Positions 1 through 8,767 of a stretch of 64,000 nucleotides of DNA are shown here, piece after piece. Where the stretch lies: contig JAALKD010000004.1 of NCBI GenBank assembly GCA_011088215.1, positions 38,057-102,056 on the forward strand. The letters run 5' to 3'. Numbering within the stretch: position 1 is the stretch's first letter; each line of letters begins with the position of its first letter. The position numbers were made by a program, and so were the translations under genes. The DNA is from Sphingomonadales bacterium. Its GTDB lineage: Bacteria; Pseudomonadota; Alphaproteobacteria; Sphingomonadales; Kordiimonadaceae. A model generated the notes under the pieces. The model was not told where the DNA came from. It was given only the letters and a program-made list of their open reading frames with translations, and made no database searches.

Positions 1-2
1 TG

Positions 3-215
3 TTCTACGTGCTGTGTGTTGGTGCCATGATTGCTGGCCTCACATCCGAACTGAGTTTGATACTAGCGTGGGCTTATGTCGCTCTACGGGCAATTCACGC
101 TGCCATCCACATTACCTACAACCGTGTTATGCACCGTTTTTTAGTGTTTGTGATCAGTTCAATTGTGCTGATTGCACTTTTTGCAGTGATCACTATGCAA
201 TATTGGAGCGCTTAG
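3..215 (+). CDS. MAPEG-like membrane protein, C-terminal part
   Basis: The reading frame is open from the first bases of the window, so only the C-terminal 70 or so residues are visible. It has a hydrophobic segment, then a basic stretch (RAIHAAIHITYN followed by RVMHRF), then a second hydrophobic segment. This arrangement, with conserved R, H, N and R residues, resembles the end of bacterial MAPEG-family integral membrane proteins, which are about 130 residues long. The real start lies outside the window. A GTG at 9 is in frame but is probably internal. The family role (glutathione- or eicosanoid-type membrane enzyme) cannot be confirmed from this fragment. Confidence 0.55.
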   Translation, partial: FYVLCVGAMIAGLTSELSLILAWAYVALRAIHAAIHITYNRVMHRFLVFVISSIVLIALFAVITMQYWSA

Positions 216-350
216 AATCGGGTGCACAAGCTTTTCGTTTCTGTCGCATCATTTATTATTGACTGAAAACCGGTTTTCACGGGTGACCCATACGCAGGCA
301 TGTGTCATGATTGGCATCCTATAAGTCGGAGAGCATTTCGGAGGCATCTA

Positions 351-893
351 ATGGCAGATTTCATGGACCACATCAGCGACAAGCACGCGGCTTTCATTGC
401 CGAGCAGCCGATGTTTTTCACCGCGAGTGCTTGCCCAACCGGGCGCATTAACCTTAGCCCAAAAGGCAATGATAGTTTTCGGGTTTTTTCGCCCAAACTG
501 GTGGGCTATCTGGACTTTGGCGGCAGCGGAAACGAGACCGCTGCACATATAAAAAACGATGGTCGCGTGACGATAATGTTCAATAGTTTCACCCGTAACC
601 CGTTGATTTACAGAATTTATGGCAGAGGGCGCATCATCCGGCCACAGCATCCTGATTACACTGAATATAGCGCCCAATTTCCGCAGGATGCTATCTCGCG
701 GCAGATCATTTTGGTCGACGTGGAGAGCACGCAGAGCAGTTGCGGTTATGGTGTGCCGATGGCTGACAATATGCTTGACCGTGACACGCTAAAGAAATGG
801 GCTGCCAACAAAGGCGAGGAAAAGGTGCGTCAGTATCATCAGGAAAACAATCGGGTCTCGATTGATGGCTTTGACACCGGCCTGAATGATTAA
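351..893 (+). CDS. Pyridoxamine 5'-phosphate oxidase family (FMN-binding) protein
   Basis: This 180-residue protein resembles the PNPOx-like split-barrel family, which binds FMN or F420-type cofactors and reduces small molecules. The N-terminal half carries the family pattern: a PMFFTASA strand, then GRINLSPKG, then a YLDFGGSGNETAAHI block, then GRVTIMF. The C-terminal part (QIILVDVESTQSSCGYGVP) is typical of a long subgroup annotated only as pyridoxamine 5'-phosphate oxidase family. The ATG at 351 is chosen because GGAGG at 340-344 sits six bases upstream; an earlier in-frame start at 300 has no such site. It stands alone, convergent with the diguanylate cyclase. The true substrate is unknown, and it is not the pdxH enzyme itself. 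Confidence 0.8.
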   Translation: MADFMDHISDKHAAFIAEQPMFFTASACPTGRINLSPKGNDSFRVFSPKLVGYLDFGGSGNETAAHIKNDGRVTIMFNSFTRNPLIYRIYGRGRIIRPQHPDYTEYSAQFPQDAISRQIILVDVESTQSSCGYGVPMADNMLDRDTLKKWAANKGEEKVRQYHQENNRVSIDGFDTGLND

Positions 894-951
894 GTTTTGA
901 ACCTTAAAACGCAGCCTATCGCGCTCTGGTGCTTTTTTAGTTTGCCAACGA

Positions 952-1965
952 TTAACTGGCCTTTACACGGTTCCTCCCGGCGTCTTTGGCTTGGTAAAGT
1001 GCTTTGTCTGCCCGGCGTAATGTAGCGTCGAGTGAGCTCGCATGCTCGGAAAGTTCTGAGACGCCGATGCTGGCTGTAATCGAAATTGATTGCCCGTTGC
1101 ACTTGATCGCCGAACTCTCCAGAGTAGTAAGGAATCGTTTGAACACCTTTACGGCATCTGCCGCAGTGGTGCCCGGCATAAGGATGAGGAACTCTTCGCC
1201 TCCCCAACGGCCCACGATATCTTCATGCCGGAAGTTAGTCGCAATCAGCTTTGCCACGAATTTAAGCACATGATCTCCCGTGTCATGCCCGTAATTGTCA
1301 TTGATATTCTTGAAAAAATCGAGGTCAAGTAAACCGATACTGGCTGTGGTGTTATGGCTGCTATGAGTGGAAGACACCATGGCGTTCAATTTTTCAGTGA
1401 TGCCGCGACGGTTTAGAATGTCGGTCAGCTGATCATACTGCGACCTTCGTCGCCAACCCGCGGAAACTTCCGTGCAGTAAATAGATATGGCCAAGTTGAT
1501 ATCTAGAAAAATAGCTTTTTCAACCGATTGCGCCAGTCGTTGTGCCTGCTTTGGGTCATCGCAGGCACTGAATATTAAGTCTTTCACTGCCTGAGATACA
1601 AATTGATAGCCAAACAGATAATAGACAGGCAAGACGTTGTGTTCCTGATGGATGCGGCCAATGCGTTTGCACCTAGCTAAATAGTGGGCGTCAAATTTGG
1701 CGGCAAAAACCCAATCCAGCCAATGACTGCGTTGCATCGCTTTCGCGCGTAGATGGCTGCCGCTGCTTTTTTTGAAAACCTGACTCATGTTCGAATCCGA
1801 TAAGACGTTGTCATAAAAATCGTCAAGAAGGTGATCGATATGATTCTCTATTATTGGACCGACGCGTTTCAGGTCGGAAGCCACCGATTGTGTGACACCA
1901 AACGTTCGCAATAACTGTTTAATTTCAGCTTCGTCGGCTTTGCGGGTGTGGGTACTGGGATCCAT
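952..1965 (-). CDS. Globin-coupled diguanylate cyclase
   Basis: The protein makes the second messenger c-di-GMP from two GTP, probably under control of bound oxygen. Residues about 10-170 form a protoglobin sensor domain; the proximal haem histidine is probably His106 in the RIGRIHQEH segment. Residues about 180-337 form a GGDEF domain with the active-site motif GGEEF at 255-259. An RxxD product-inhibition site (RHED, 246-249) lies exactly five residues upstream, so feedback inhibition by c-di-GMP is likely. The ATG at 1965 follows a GAGGTC ribosome site; the GTG at 2019 is less likely. There is no membrane segment, so it acts in the cytoplasm. The window also holds an EAL protein at 58046-59242, which could oppose it only if that protein is active. 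Confidence 0.9.
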   Translation of the reverse strand: MDPSTHTRKADEAEIKQLLRTFGVTQSVASDLKRVGPIIENHIDHLLDDFYDNVLSDSNMSQVFKKSSGSHLRAKAMQRSHWLDWVFAAKFDAHYLARCKRIGRIHQEHNVLPVYYLFGYQFVSQAVKDLIFSACDDPKQAQRLAQSVEKAIFLDINLAISIYCTEVSAGWRRRSQYDQLTDILNRRGITEKLNAMVSSTHSSHNTTASIGLLDLDFFKNINDNYGHDTGDHVLKFVAKLIATNFRHEDIVGRWGGEEFLILMPGTTAADAVKVFKRFLTTLESSAIKCNGQSISITASIGVSELSEHASSLDATLRRADKALYQAKDAGRNRVKAS

Positions 1966-2257
1966 CTGACCTCGGTGCTCTCTCGAAAGGAGATGAGCGC
2001 TTTCTGTTGTCGACCCCACGGAGATTCTGCGTGATGGATAGTTACATCAGCAGTATTGATTATCTGACACCTAAATTATATGTGTTAACCTGGGGTAAAT
2101 ATCCCGTAATGAATGTTGGACCAAGTGCAGGTTCTCAGGTCGTTTTCAGTAAAACTTTTGGCCGCGGGAATGCCCTTGGAAGTTCGCTTTGCACTGTCAA
2201 ACGGATAGTTGACCACTCATGGCGGTTTGGGCTTCAAGTAACAAAGGCTGTATTTCA
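1966..2257. other. Divergent intergenic region
   Basis: This gap separates the divergent starts of the diguanylate cyclase and the DUF2007 protein and must hold both promoters. I see no convincing operator, RNA structure or short gene. A reading frame from 2007 runs into the next gene but lacks a ribosome site and protein-like composition. Confidence 0.5.
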
Positions 2258-2773
2258 ATGGATCAACCGGATTTGGACAAACTGGTCGTAATTCGGTCCG
2301 GTCTTGATGGCCACCAGGCAAATATGCTGAAGCTTAACCTGGAGGGGCAGGGTATCCCGGCGTTCCTCGCCAACGAAAACACGGGCTCGCTGAATTTGCT
2401 CAGTCACACCGACCTTTTTGTTCGGGCCAAAGACTGGGCCGCGGCCGAGCAAGCCTTATCGAAAATCGAGACCTTTCCGCGGGCATCCGGCAATGTAGGT
2501 GCTGATGTCAGGGACGTCGGTGATGTTGGTTGTCGCCACTGTGGTTCCAGTCGGATTATGCCTTTTGTTGGCAACGTGCCGACCGCTATCCCTTTCGTGG
2601 TAACCAAAGCGGGCCCGATGGATGGCTGGTATCATTGCACTGAATGCGACAGTTATTATACCGCAAGTCGGTCGCGTTTTTCATCTATGCCGATCGCCCT
2701 TGGTTGGAGCGCTTTTATGGGTGTGCTGGCGTTCGGACTGATTTTGTTGATCAACTGGTTGATGTATCTATAG
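2258..2773 (+). CDS. DUF2007 domain protein with zinc-ribbon and membrane anchor
   Basis: The first 75 or so residues match the DUF2007 'putative signal transducing protein' fold: a short alpha/beta unit with KLVVIRSGLDGHQANMLK at the start and a TDLFVRAKDWAAAEQAL block. A zinc-ribbon-like segment follows with two Cys pairs (CRHCGS and CTECDS). The protein ends in one hydrophobic helix, so it is probably anchored to the inner membrane by its C terminus. The start at 2258 is favoured because DUF2007 proteins begin just before this block; the ribosome site (AAAGG) is weak. Its last six bases overlap the convergent molybdenum hydroxylase gene. The molecular function is unknown. Confidence 0.75.
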   Translation: MDQPDLDKLVVIRSGLDGHQANMLKLNLEGQGIPAFLANENTGSLNLLSHTDLFVRAKDWAAAEQALSKIETFPRASGNVGADVRDVGDVGCRHCGSSRIMPFVGNVPTAIPFVVTKAGPMDGWYHCTECDSYYTASRSRFSSMPIALGWSAFMGVLAFGLILLINWLMYL

Positions 2774-4954
2774 ATTTTCACTAATCGGCAGTGTGCGAAC
2801 TCGTTTTCTGCTGGCCGCAAAAATTGCGTTGGTCAGAGCTGGGATAAGGGGTGGCAAGGATATTTCGCCTGTGCCTTTCGGGTCGGTGTCTCCGAAATCC
2901 ATGATATGTACATCAACAACTGCTGGTGCCTCGTCAATGCGCATCTTCCGGTAACTGTCGAAGTTATTGGTAACCGGTACTCCGTTTTCAAAAACCAGGT
3001 TTCCGTATTTGGCGGCGCACAGGCCGTCCATAATACCGCTTTCAACTTGTGCCCGAACGCCAAGCGGATTGACTGCCAAGCCGCAGTCAATCGCTGATGT
3101 TACTTTGTGAACGCGGTAATCATTGTCACCGACCATCTCCAGTTCAATCACATGGGCACAAGTGCCAACGAATGTGTGGTGGACCGCAATCCCGTGTCCC
3201 CAACCGGAAGGCATTTTTTTGCCGTAACCGGATTCGCTAGCGACTTTTTCAAGCATGGCTGCATGACGGCGAAAATCAATGTCCATGTTGGGCCAGTTTG
3301 GTGCTCTAACGGTTCCGGTTTGCTTGTAAAGCGCGACCAAAAACTCGAGCGGATCGCGCCCGGCGGCGTAAGCGGCCTCGTTCAGTGCGCTTTGCACCAC
3401 CCATGCACCCGTGTTGTGTGACGGGCCGCGCCATGCTCCGCGGCTGATGTTGTTGGGCACGCGGGCTACCTCGCCTAGCGTGTTGTCCATCGTATTGGCT
3501 GGAAAATCGCGGGCGACCCAATCGCGCCCGGTATCAAGCGCTGTTTTGATATGCCAGCCGGACAGGTCCCCTTTGTCGTCAATTGCAGCGCGGACGCGGT
3601 AAGCGCCCATGTGATTTGGATAGTCTTGCTCGATTTCGTCTTCGCGCGACCAGGTTACTTTTACCGGTGCCCTCACTCTTTTTGACAGGATGACGGCCTC
3701 CGCAACAAAGTCCTCGACATATTTGCGTCCGAAGCCGGTACCCATTCGGTAAAAATGCCCGGTAACCTTTGCTGCATCGATGCCTGCAAATTTCTTGGCA
3801 ATGTTTGCAGGGCGCGACATAGTTTGGTGACCGACCCAAATTTCTGCGGTGTCGGTCTTAACGTCAGCAATGCAATTGTGTGGCTCGATACACGTGTGAG
3901 CCCATGATGGGTGGGTATATGTTACGTCAATGGTTTTATCTGCCCTTTCAAAGGCTGCATCAACGTCACCGCGCTTTTGTACCTGTTTGAACTCACCGTT
4001 TTTCAGGAGGGCGTTGCACTTCTCGAGAATAAGATCGGTGCTATCATCTTTGGAAATGTCACCGTCCCACTCAATTTCCAGCGCGTCGGCTGCTTTTCGT
4101 GCTTGCCAGTATGTTTTTGCTATTACGGCAACACCGTCCGAAAGTACGCGAAATTCCTCTCGTTCTTCCGGGTAGCGGTCTATTTTTTCGACAGCCACCA
4201 CGCCGAGTAGCTGCTCGATGGTACCTTTGTTGAAGGAAACGATTTTGCCATTAAGGTGAGGGCAACGTCGGATGGCAGCATGAAGCATGCCTGGCACTTC
4301 AATGTCGGAAGCAAAAACTGGTTCACCGGTCACGATATCGCGCGCGGCGACATTGGTGGCATCCTTTCCAACAACCTTAAAGTCTTTGATCGGTTTGAGC
4401 TCTATCGTTTGCTTGTCAAGCGACACCGTTTGCACCGCGTCGTCGAGTTCGCCGAAGCTAAGCTGGGCGCCGGTTTTTCGGTTAATCACATATCCGTCGT
4501 CGGTAAATAAACTGTTCGATGACACCGCCCATTGCTGAGCAGCGGCCTCGATGAATAGCGCACGTACATAGGCGCTGGTTTTACGCAGTGCAGGCCATAG
4601 AGTCATGGTTGAATGACTGCCGCCTGCCCCCTGGATCAAGTCCCCGTCCTGAGCGACGCCGTTTTCGTCTATGACACCAACAAATGGCAGAAATTCAACG
4701 CTGACAGCACTTAATTCAAGATCAAGTTCTTCAGCGATTATTTGCGCCGCAGTTGTCATCATTCCTTGGCCCATATCCGGGGTTGGAACACACAATATGG
4801 GTAAACCTTCCGAGCTGAAACGAAGGCAGGGTCCGATGCCGTGGTGTAGCTCAGAATCAGTTGCAAGCAATGCAGGACTATTGGAAACCAGAACGGTTAG
4901 GCCAGCGAAGGCTGTCCCTGATTTTAGGAAGTTGCGACGAGATAGAGCTGTCAT
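2768..4954 (-). CDS. Molybdopterin-binding subunit of a xanthine dehydrogenase-family hydroxylase (IorB-like)
   Basis: This is the large catalytic subunit of a two-subunit periplasmic molybdenum hydroxylase of the isoquinoline 1-oxidoreductase type. The N terminus carries a Tat export signal (SRRNFLKSGTAFAGLTVL), which fits folded export with its cofactor. The C-terminal GTGEISLPPLIPALTNAI segment contains the catalytic glutamate typical of the family. Length (about 728 residues) is normal. The ATG at 4954 has a GAGGC site and directly precedes the Tat motif; a TTG at 4996 abutting the upstream stop is also possible. It is the second gene of an operon with the [2Fe-2S] subunit. Substrate is unknown: N-heterocycles and aldehydes are the usual substrates. 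No cytochrome or chaperone gene is adjacent. Confidence 0.88.
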   Translation of the reverse strand: MTALSRRNFLKSGTAFAGLTVLVSNSPALLATDSELHHGIGPCLRFSSEGLPILCVPTPDMGQGMMTTAAQIIAEELDLELSAVSVEFLPFVGVIDENGVAQDGDLIQGAGGSHSTMTLWPALRKTSAYVRALFIEAAAQQWAVSSNSLFTDDGYVINRKTGAQLSFGELDDAVQTVSLDKQTIELKPIKDFKVVGKDATNVAARDIVTGEPVFASDIEVPGMLHAAIRRCPHLNGKIVSFNKGTIEQLLGVVAVEKIDRYPEEREEFRVLSDGVAVIAKTYWQARKAADALEIEWDGDISKDDSTDLILEKCNALLKNGEFKQVQKRGDVDAAFERADKTIDVTYTHPSWAHTCIEPHNCIADVKTDTAEIWVGHQTMSRPANIAKKFAGIDAAKVTGHFYRMGTGFGRKYVEDFVAEAVILSKRVRAPVKVTWSREDEIEQDYPNHMGAYRVRAAIDDKGDLSGWHIKTALDTGRDWVARDFPANTMDNTLGEVARVPNNISRGAWRGPSHNTGAWVVQSALNEAAYAAGRDPLEFLVALYKQTGTVRAPNWPNMDIDFRRHAAMLEKVASESGYGKKMPSGWGHGIAVHHTFVGTCAHVIELEMVGDNDYRVHKVTSAIDCGLAVNPLGVRAQVESGIMDGLCAAKYGNLVFENGVPVTNNFDSYRKMRIDEAPAVVDVHIMDFGDTDPKGTGEISLPPLIPALTNAIFAASRKRVRTLPISENL

Positions 4955-4996
4955 ATCTAAGCCTCGGATAAATTGCTGGAATGTTTCGGTGGACAA

Positions 4997-5458
4997 TCAG
5001 GCGTTTTGCATATTTTCCGCTGCTCGTTTGATAGCTTTCCTGATCCTGAAATAGGTGCCGCACCGGCAAATGTTGGTGATGCCTTCGTTGATGTCATCGT
5101 CTGTTGGGTTGGGCGTGTTTTTCAAAAAAGCAGCTGTCGCCGTGATTTGCCCAGCCTGGCAGTAGCCGCACTGCGGTACGTCTTCCTCTAACCATGCTTC
5201 TTGAACCGGATGCAGGTTGTCACCGTCTGCCAGCCCTTCGATTGTGGTAATTGCCGTGCCGTTCAGGCTCGCCATTGGTACCGAGCAACTGCGTGTTGCT
5301 TCACCGTCCACATGAACGGTGCAGGCGCCGCACTGACCGATACCGCACCCAAATTTCGTACCCTTCAAACCGGCGTCTTCACGCAGGTGCCATAAAAGCG
5401 GCATTTCCTCATCGCCCTCAAAGCTGCGCTGAATACCGTTTATTGTGAGATTGATCAT
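4997..5458 (-). CDS. [2Fe-2S] subunit of molybdenum hydroxylase (IorA-like)
   Basis: The small subunit passes electrons from the molybdenum centre through two [2Fe-2S] clusters. The N-terminal ferredoxin-type domain has the [15 protein letters not shown] motif. The C-terminal all-helical domain has the CGYCQAGQI and [15 protein letters not shown] motifs, which together give the eight cysteine ligands. Length (153 residues) is normal for IorA and CoxS proteins. The ATG has a strong GGGAGG site upstream, and the stop lies just before the large-subunit gene, so the two are translated as a unit. The protein has no export signal, so it is probably carried out by the Tat signal on its partner. Confidence 0.92.
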   Translation of the reverse strand: MINLTINGIQRSFEGDEEMPLLWHLREDAGLKGTKFGCGIGQCGACTVHVDGEATRSCSVPMASLNGTAITTIEGLADGDNLHPVQEAWLEEDVPQCGYCQAGQITATAAFLKNTPNPTDDDINEGITNICRCGTYFRIRKAIKRAAENMQNA

Positions 5459-5690
5459 GCTGTGCCTCCCCGCTCAAATTGATCGTTCGGCGTTGCGGGC
5501 TACTCGTTGGTATCCGCACCATTCGCCAAATTACACAGGTATAATAGGTTACAGAATAACATTTGTCAGGGCCGCTCGTCGCATCTGTCGGGCGGTTCGT
5601 CCCAAATTATTGACAGGTATGCGCCGGATTGCGGCAGCGGGTGATCCAGATGTAGCGTTGAGGGGTTAGGTTGACTCGAACTTCAAGCTA

Positions 5691-7055
5691 TCAGTATGCA
5701 TAGTCGTCAAAAATACGGTTCACATCGCCGCCCCATTTACCGTTCAAATCTGCAAGAATATGATCCGCCGGCGCCATGCCGCTTTCGGCGCTCTCCCACA
5801 ACGTACTGAGGAAACCTTGCTCAGTTTCGCCGCTGGTTGAAAGGCGGTGGCGATTTTTCAGGCCTTTATCGGCAATTTTAAGAACCTTTTTGGCCAATTC
5901 CTGAAAAGATTGACCCTGAATATCAGTTGAAAGTCCCATTTTCGGAACATTATCGCGCATGGCACTCATGTCATCCAGCGACCAGTTTTTGATCAGCTCT
6001 AGTGCATCAGATTGTGCGCCTTCATCATACAATAGCCCCACCCAAAAAGCGGGTAGCGCACATAGCGCTGAGGTGGGTCCGCCGTCGGCACCGCGCATCT
6101 CCAGAAATGTTTTCAGGCGCACTTCCGGGAACAGGGTTGTCATATGGTCCTGCCAGTCTTCCAACGTTGGCTGTTCACCGGGCAGGGCAAGCAGTTCGCC
6201 CTTCATAAAGGCCCGGAAAGATTGGCCCGATGCATCAATATACTTACCGTTACGGCGGACGAAATACATGGGCACATCCAGCACATGGTCCACCCATCGC
6301 TCAAACCCCATACCCTCTTCAAAAACAAACGGCAGCATGCCGCATCGATCATCGTCGGTATCGGTCCACACATGGCTTCTAAGGCTGCGCATACCGTTGG
6401 GACGGCCCTCCTTCAGCGGTGAACTTGCAAACAGGGCGGTTGCAAGTGGTTGCAGTGCAAGGCTGATACGAAACTTGTCGACCATGTCCTGCTCGCTGGC
6501 AAAATCCAGGTTTACCTGAACGGTGCAGGTGCGCAGCATCATATCCAGTCCCATGGTGCCAACCTTGGGCATGTAGGAGCGCATGATTTCATAGCGCGCC
6601 TTGGGCATAACCGGCACGTCTTCACGCCTTAGGGTGGGATGATAGCCAAGGCCGAGGAAACCGATTTCTAGTTCTTCGCCGATCTCTTTTGCCATGCGTA
6701 GGTGCGCGGAGGTTTCGTTACATGTCTGATGAATGGTCTCAAGCGGTGCGCCTGACAATTCGAATTGCCCACCAGGCTCCAGTGTTACAGAGGCGCCGTC
6801 CTTCAGTGCAGCAATAAGGTTATCGTTTTCAATTACTGGTTCCCAGCCGCGCGCGACAAAGGCGTTCAGCACGTCGCGAATGCCGGCTTTGCCGTTTTCA
6901 CCCGTGTAGGAGAGGGGGCCATGTCCTTGCTGGTGAAAGACAAATTTTTCGTGTTCGGAGCCTATTCGCCAAGTTGATCTGTCGGGTTTTGATCCGGTTT
7001 CCAGAAACTCAACAAGCTGTGCTTTGTTGGTCATCACGTCATCATTGTTTGGCAT
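5691..7055 (-). CDS. gshA: Glutamate-cysteine ligase, plant/alphaproteobacterial type
   Basis: The enzyme joins glutamate and cysteine in the first, ATP-dependent step of glutathione synthesis. The 454-residue sequence has the plant-type GCS features: RIGSEHEKFVF near the start, the ENDNLIAALKDGASVTLEPGGQ region (split here as ENDNLIAALK and SVTLEPGGQFELSGA), and MLRTCTVQVNLDF. Length is normal. The ATG at 7055 is chosen over a TTG at 7121 that would add an atypical N terminus; an ATG just downstream (MTNKAQ) is also possible. In many alphaproteobacteria gshA lies directly downstream of rsmE. Here cysteine dioxygenase lies between them, which places two cysteine-consuming enzymes side by side. 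Confidence 0.93.
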   Translation of the reverse strand: MPNNDDVMTNKAQLVEFLETGSKPDRSTWRIGSEHEKFVFHQQGHGPLSYTGENGKAGIRDVLNAFVARGWEPVIENDNLIAALKDGASVTLEPGGQFELSGAPLETIHQTCNETSAHLRMAKEIGEELEIGFLGLGYHPTLRREDVPVMPKARYEIMRSYMPKVGTMGLDMMLRTCTVQVNLDFASEQDMVDKFRISLALQPLATALFASSPLKEGRPNGMRSLRSHVWTDTDDDRCGMLPFVFEEGMGFERWVDHVLDVPMYFVRRNGKYIDASGQSFRAFMKGELLALPGEQPTLEDWQDHMTTLFPEVRLKTFLEMRGADGGPTSALCALPAFWVGLLYDEGAQSDALELIKNWSLDDMSAMRDNVPKMGLSTDIQGQSFQELAKKVLKIADKGLKNRHRLSTSGETEQGFLSTLWESAESGMAPADHILADLNGKWGGDVNRIFDDYAY

Positions 7056-7193
7056 AAAGGCGAAGTCCCTGCTCTTCGATAGACTTCGAAGGTAGGGTGT
7101 CGGCGCAATGCTTTCAAGCAAGTTAAAGTGAAGTCACAGCTAAGTGAGCTTATGCAATTGATTGATTTTGATGCAAATGGTCGGGGCAGAGAC

Positions 7194-7751
7194 CTAGTGC
7201 TGATACCATTTGTTCAGGCCGTCCGGGCGCTCGCCCAAGTCCATGCCGTATATATGCAACGTTGTTGCAGGTGAGTTTGTTGGATTGAAAATACGATGAA
7301 TACCACAAGGATCAGGATCCACTGTTGCCACGGTGCCGGGCCCCGCCAGCAACTTGCCGGTTGACACAAGGTCTGGTGCTTCTGCAACACAGGGTTGGTG
7401 GCTGTCAGTTTTGTGGTCAAAAGTCTCGCAGCCGATCTCGCCCTCGAGCACACCAACACATCCCCATGCGTTGTGGCCGTGGATTGGTGTGCAGGCACCT
7501 GGGGTCCAACGAATTGCTAACACGCTGAATTTGCCGTCGGGGTCTGTATGAAGCATATGGCGGGAATAGCCGTGTTCGTTGACGGGTTCACTATCATCCT
7601 GCACCAAATTCACATGCGGTAGCGCAAGCCGCAATAGCGCGGCAACTGCAGGGCGATGGCTGCAACAATCAAGCTCGGTTGTCAGAGCACCGGTCTCGTT
7701 GATCAATTTGGAAAGCTGAGTACCGTTCCTGAAACAAAATGCTCCGTCCAT
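7194..7751 (-). CDS. Cysteine dioxygenase family protein
   Basis: Members oxidise the thiol of cysteine, or a related thiol, to a sulfinic acid with a non-haem iron and O2. The cupin metal site is visible: His91 and His93 in PIHGHN and the third His at 142 in CGIHRIF, which matches the His-x-His...His spacing of the family. The VLEGEI strand follows the first motif as usual. Length (185 residues) is normal for bacterial CDO. Together with the downstream gshA it suggests control of the free cysteine pool, or taurine/hypotaurine formation. Closely related thiol dioxygenases use 3-mercaptopropionate, so the substrate is not certain. An AT-rich stretch lies just upstream. Confidence 0.85.
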   Translation of the reverse strand: MDGAFCFRNGTQLSKLINETGALTTELDCCSHRPAVAALLRLALPHVNLVQDDSEPVNEHGYSRHMLHTDPDGKFSVLAIRWTPGACTPIHGHNAWGCVGVLEGEIGCETFDHKTDSHQPCVAEAPDLVSTGKLLAGPGTVATVDPDPCGIHRIFNPTNSPATTLHIYGMDLGERPDGLNKWYQH

Positions 7752-7895
7752 GGCAATATTTAGTCCTGTAAACTATATTAATTAAATAATGTAGTTGATA
7801 TTACCATGTAGTAACTGAAAATTGTTTTTATTATTCTGTTTTGATGAGAGTAATTTGGAATTTGTTCCTAGTTAATGCTGGTTCACTGTAAGAAT

Positions 7896-8639
7896 TTACC
7901 AATCCCCAAGGGCTGATTGCCACAGGCTTATCGCGGCCATCGCTGCGGTGTCAGCACGCAGGATACGCGGGCCCAACGACACCGTTACACAGTTGGGGTG
8001 GTTGCGGATCAGGTCCCGTTCCGCATCGTCAAACCCGCCTTCGGGGCCGATCAGAATCGCCCATGGGGCAGCCGCCGACTTTTCGTCGGTTGTCTCCAGC
8101 GTCGTATGCGCGGCTGTTCCGGACAAGTCCTCATCACAGAACATTATTTTGCGCTCCGCCGGCCACTGGCCGAGAAGTTTATCCAGCTTGATTGGTTCGC
8201 CTACCGTCGGAACATTCATCCGTTCGCATTGTTCGGCGGCCTCAACGGCATTGGCGGTCATCCGTTCGGTTTTAACCCGGTCAACGATGGTGCGGCGTGT
8301 TATGACAGGTACCATATGCGAAACGCCAAGTTCCGTTGCCTTTTGGGCGATAAAATCAAGCCGGGCTTTCTTGATCGGGGCGAAGGCAAGCCAAAGGTCT
8401 GGCTCTGGTTGTTGCTTTTTGACCTGATCTAAAACCCGCAGGGTCACATGCCGTTTCGCCGCCTCTGTAATCTCGGACACCCATTCACCGTCCCGCCCAT
8501 TAAACAGCGCAACCCGATCACCGATCCGCGCCCGCATTACGTTTGCCAGGTAGTGCGATTGGTCACGGTCCGGTGCCACGGTCAGTTCTGCGCCCAATTG
8601 GGCGTCCACGAATAATCTGGTTTTGCAATCTGCTCGCAC
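7896..8639 (-). CDS. rsmE: 16S rRNA m3U1498 methyltransferase
   Basis: RsmE is a SPOUT methyltransferase that methylates U1498 in the decoding region of 16S rRNA. The protein shows the N-terminal PUA-like domain (TRLFVDAQLGAEL, then HYLANVMRARIGD) and the C-terminal SPOUT knot region with WAILIGPEGGFDDAE and VSLGPRILRADTAAM, the SAM-binding signature. The GTG at 8639 is preferred: a strong AGGAGA site lies just upstream and gives the usual 247-residue length. An ATG at 8732 would add 31 atypical residues. The gene is divergent from the membrane protein at 8768. Confidence 0.93.
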   Translation of the reverse strand: MRADCKTRLFVDAQLGAELTVAPDRDQSHYLANVMRARIGDRVALFNGRDGEWVSEITEAAKRHVTLRVLDQVKKQQPEPDLWLAFAPIKKARLDFIAQKATELGVSHMVPVITRRTIVDRVKTERMTANAVEAAEQCERMNVPTVGEPIKLDKLLGQWPAERKIMFCDEDLSGTAAHTTLETTDEKSAAAPWAILIGPEGGFDDAERDLIRNHPNCVTVSLGPRILRADTAAMAAISLWQSALGDW

Positions 8640-8767
8640 TGGGTTCTCCTCATTTTTGATCTGAACGCTGGCGATGGTCCCTGTCAAGCGCGGCAACAAA
8701 AAGATGTATCTGATGTTAAAAATAATTGACATGATGCCTACATGCAGTAGTGTAAAAAATACTTAAC

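Noticed and set aside
5959..6519. Open frame on the plus strand inside gshA
   Set aside because: It is Ser/Arg-rich, as expected for a shadow of the real gene, with no ribosome site.
7056..7121. TTG start giving a 22-residue longer GshA
   Set aside because: The added residues are atypical for the family and there is no ribosome site before the TTG.
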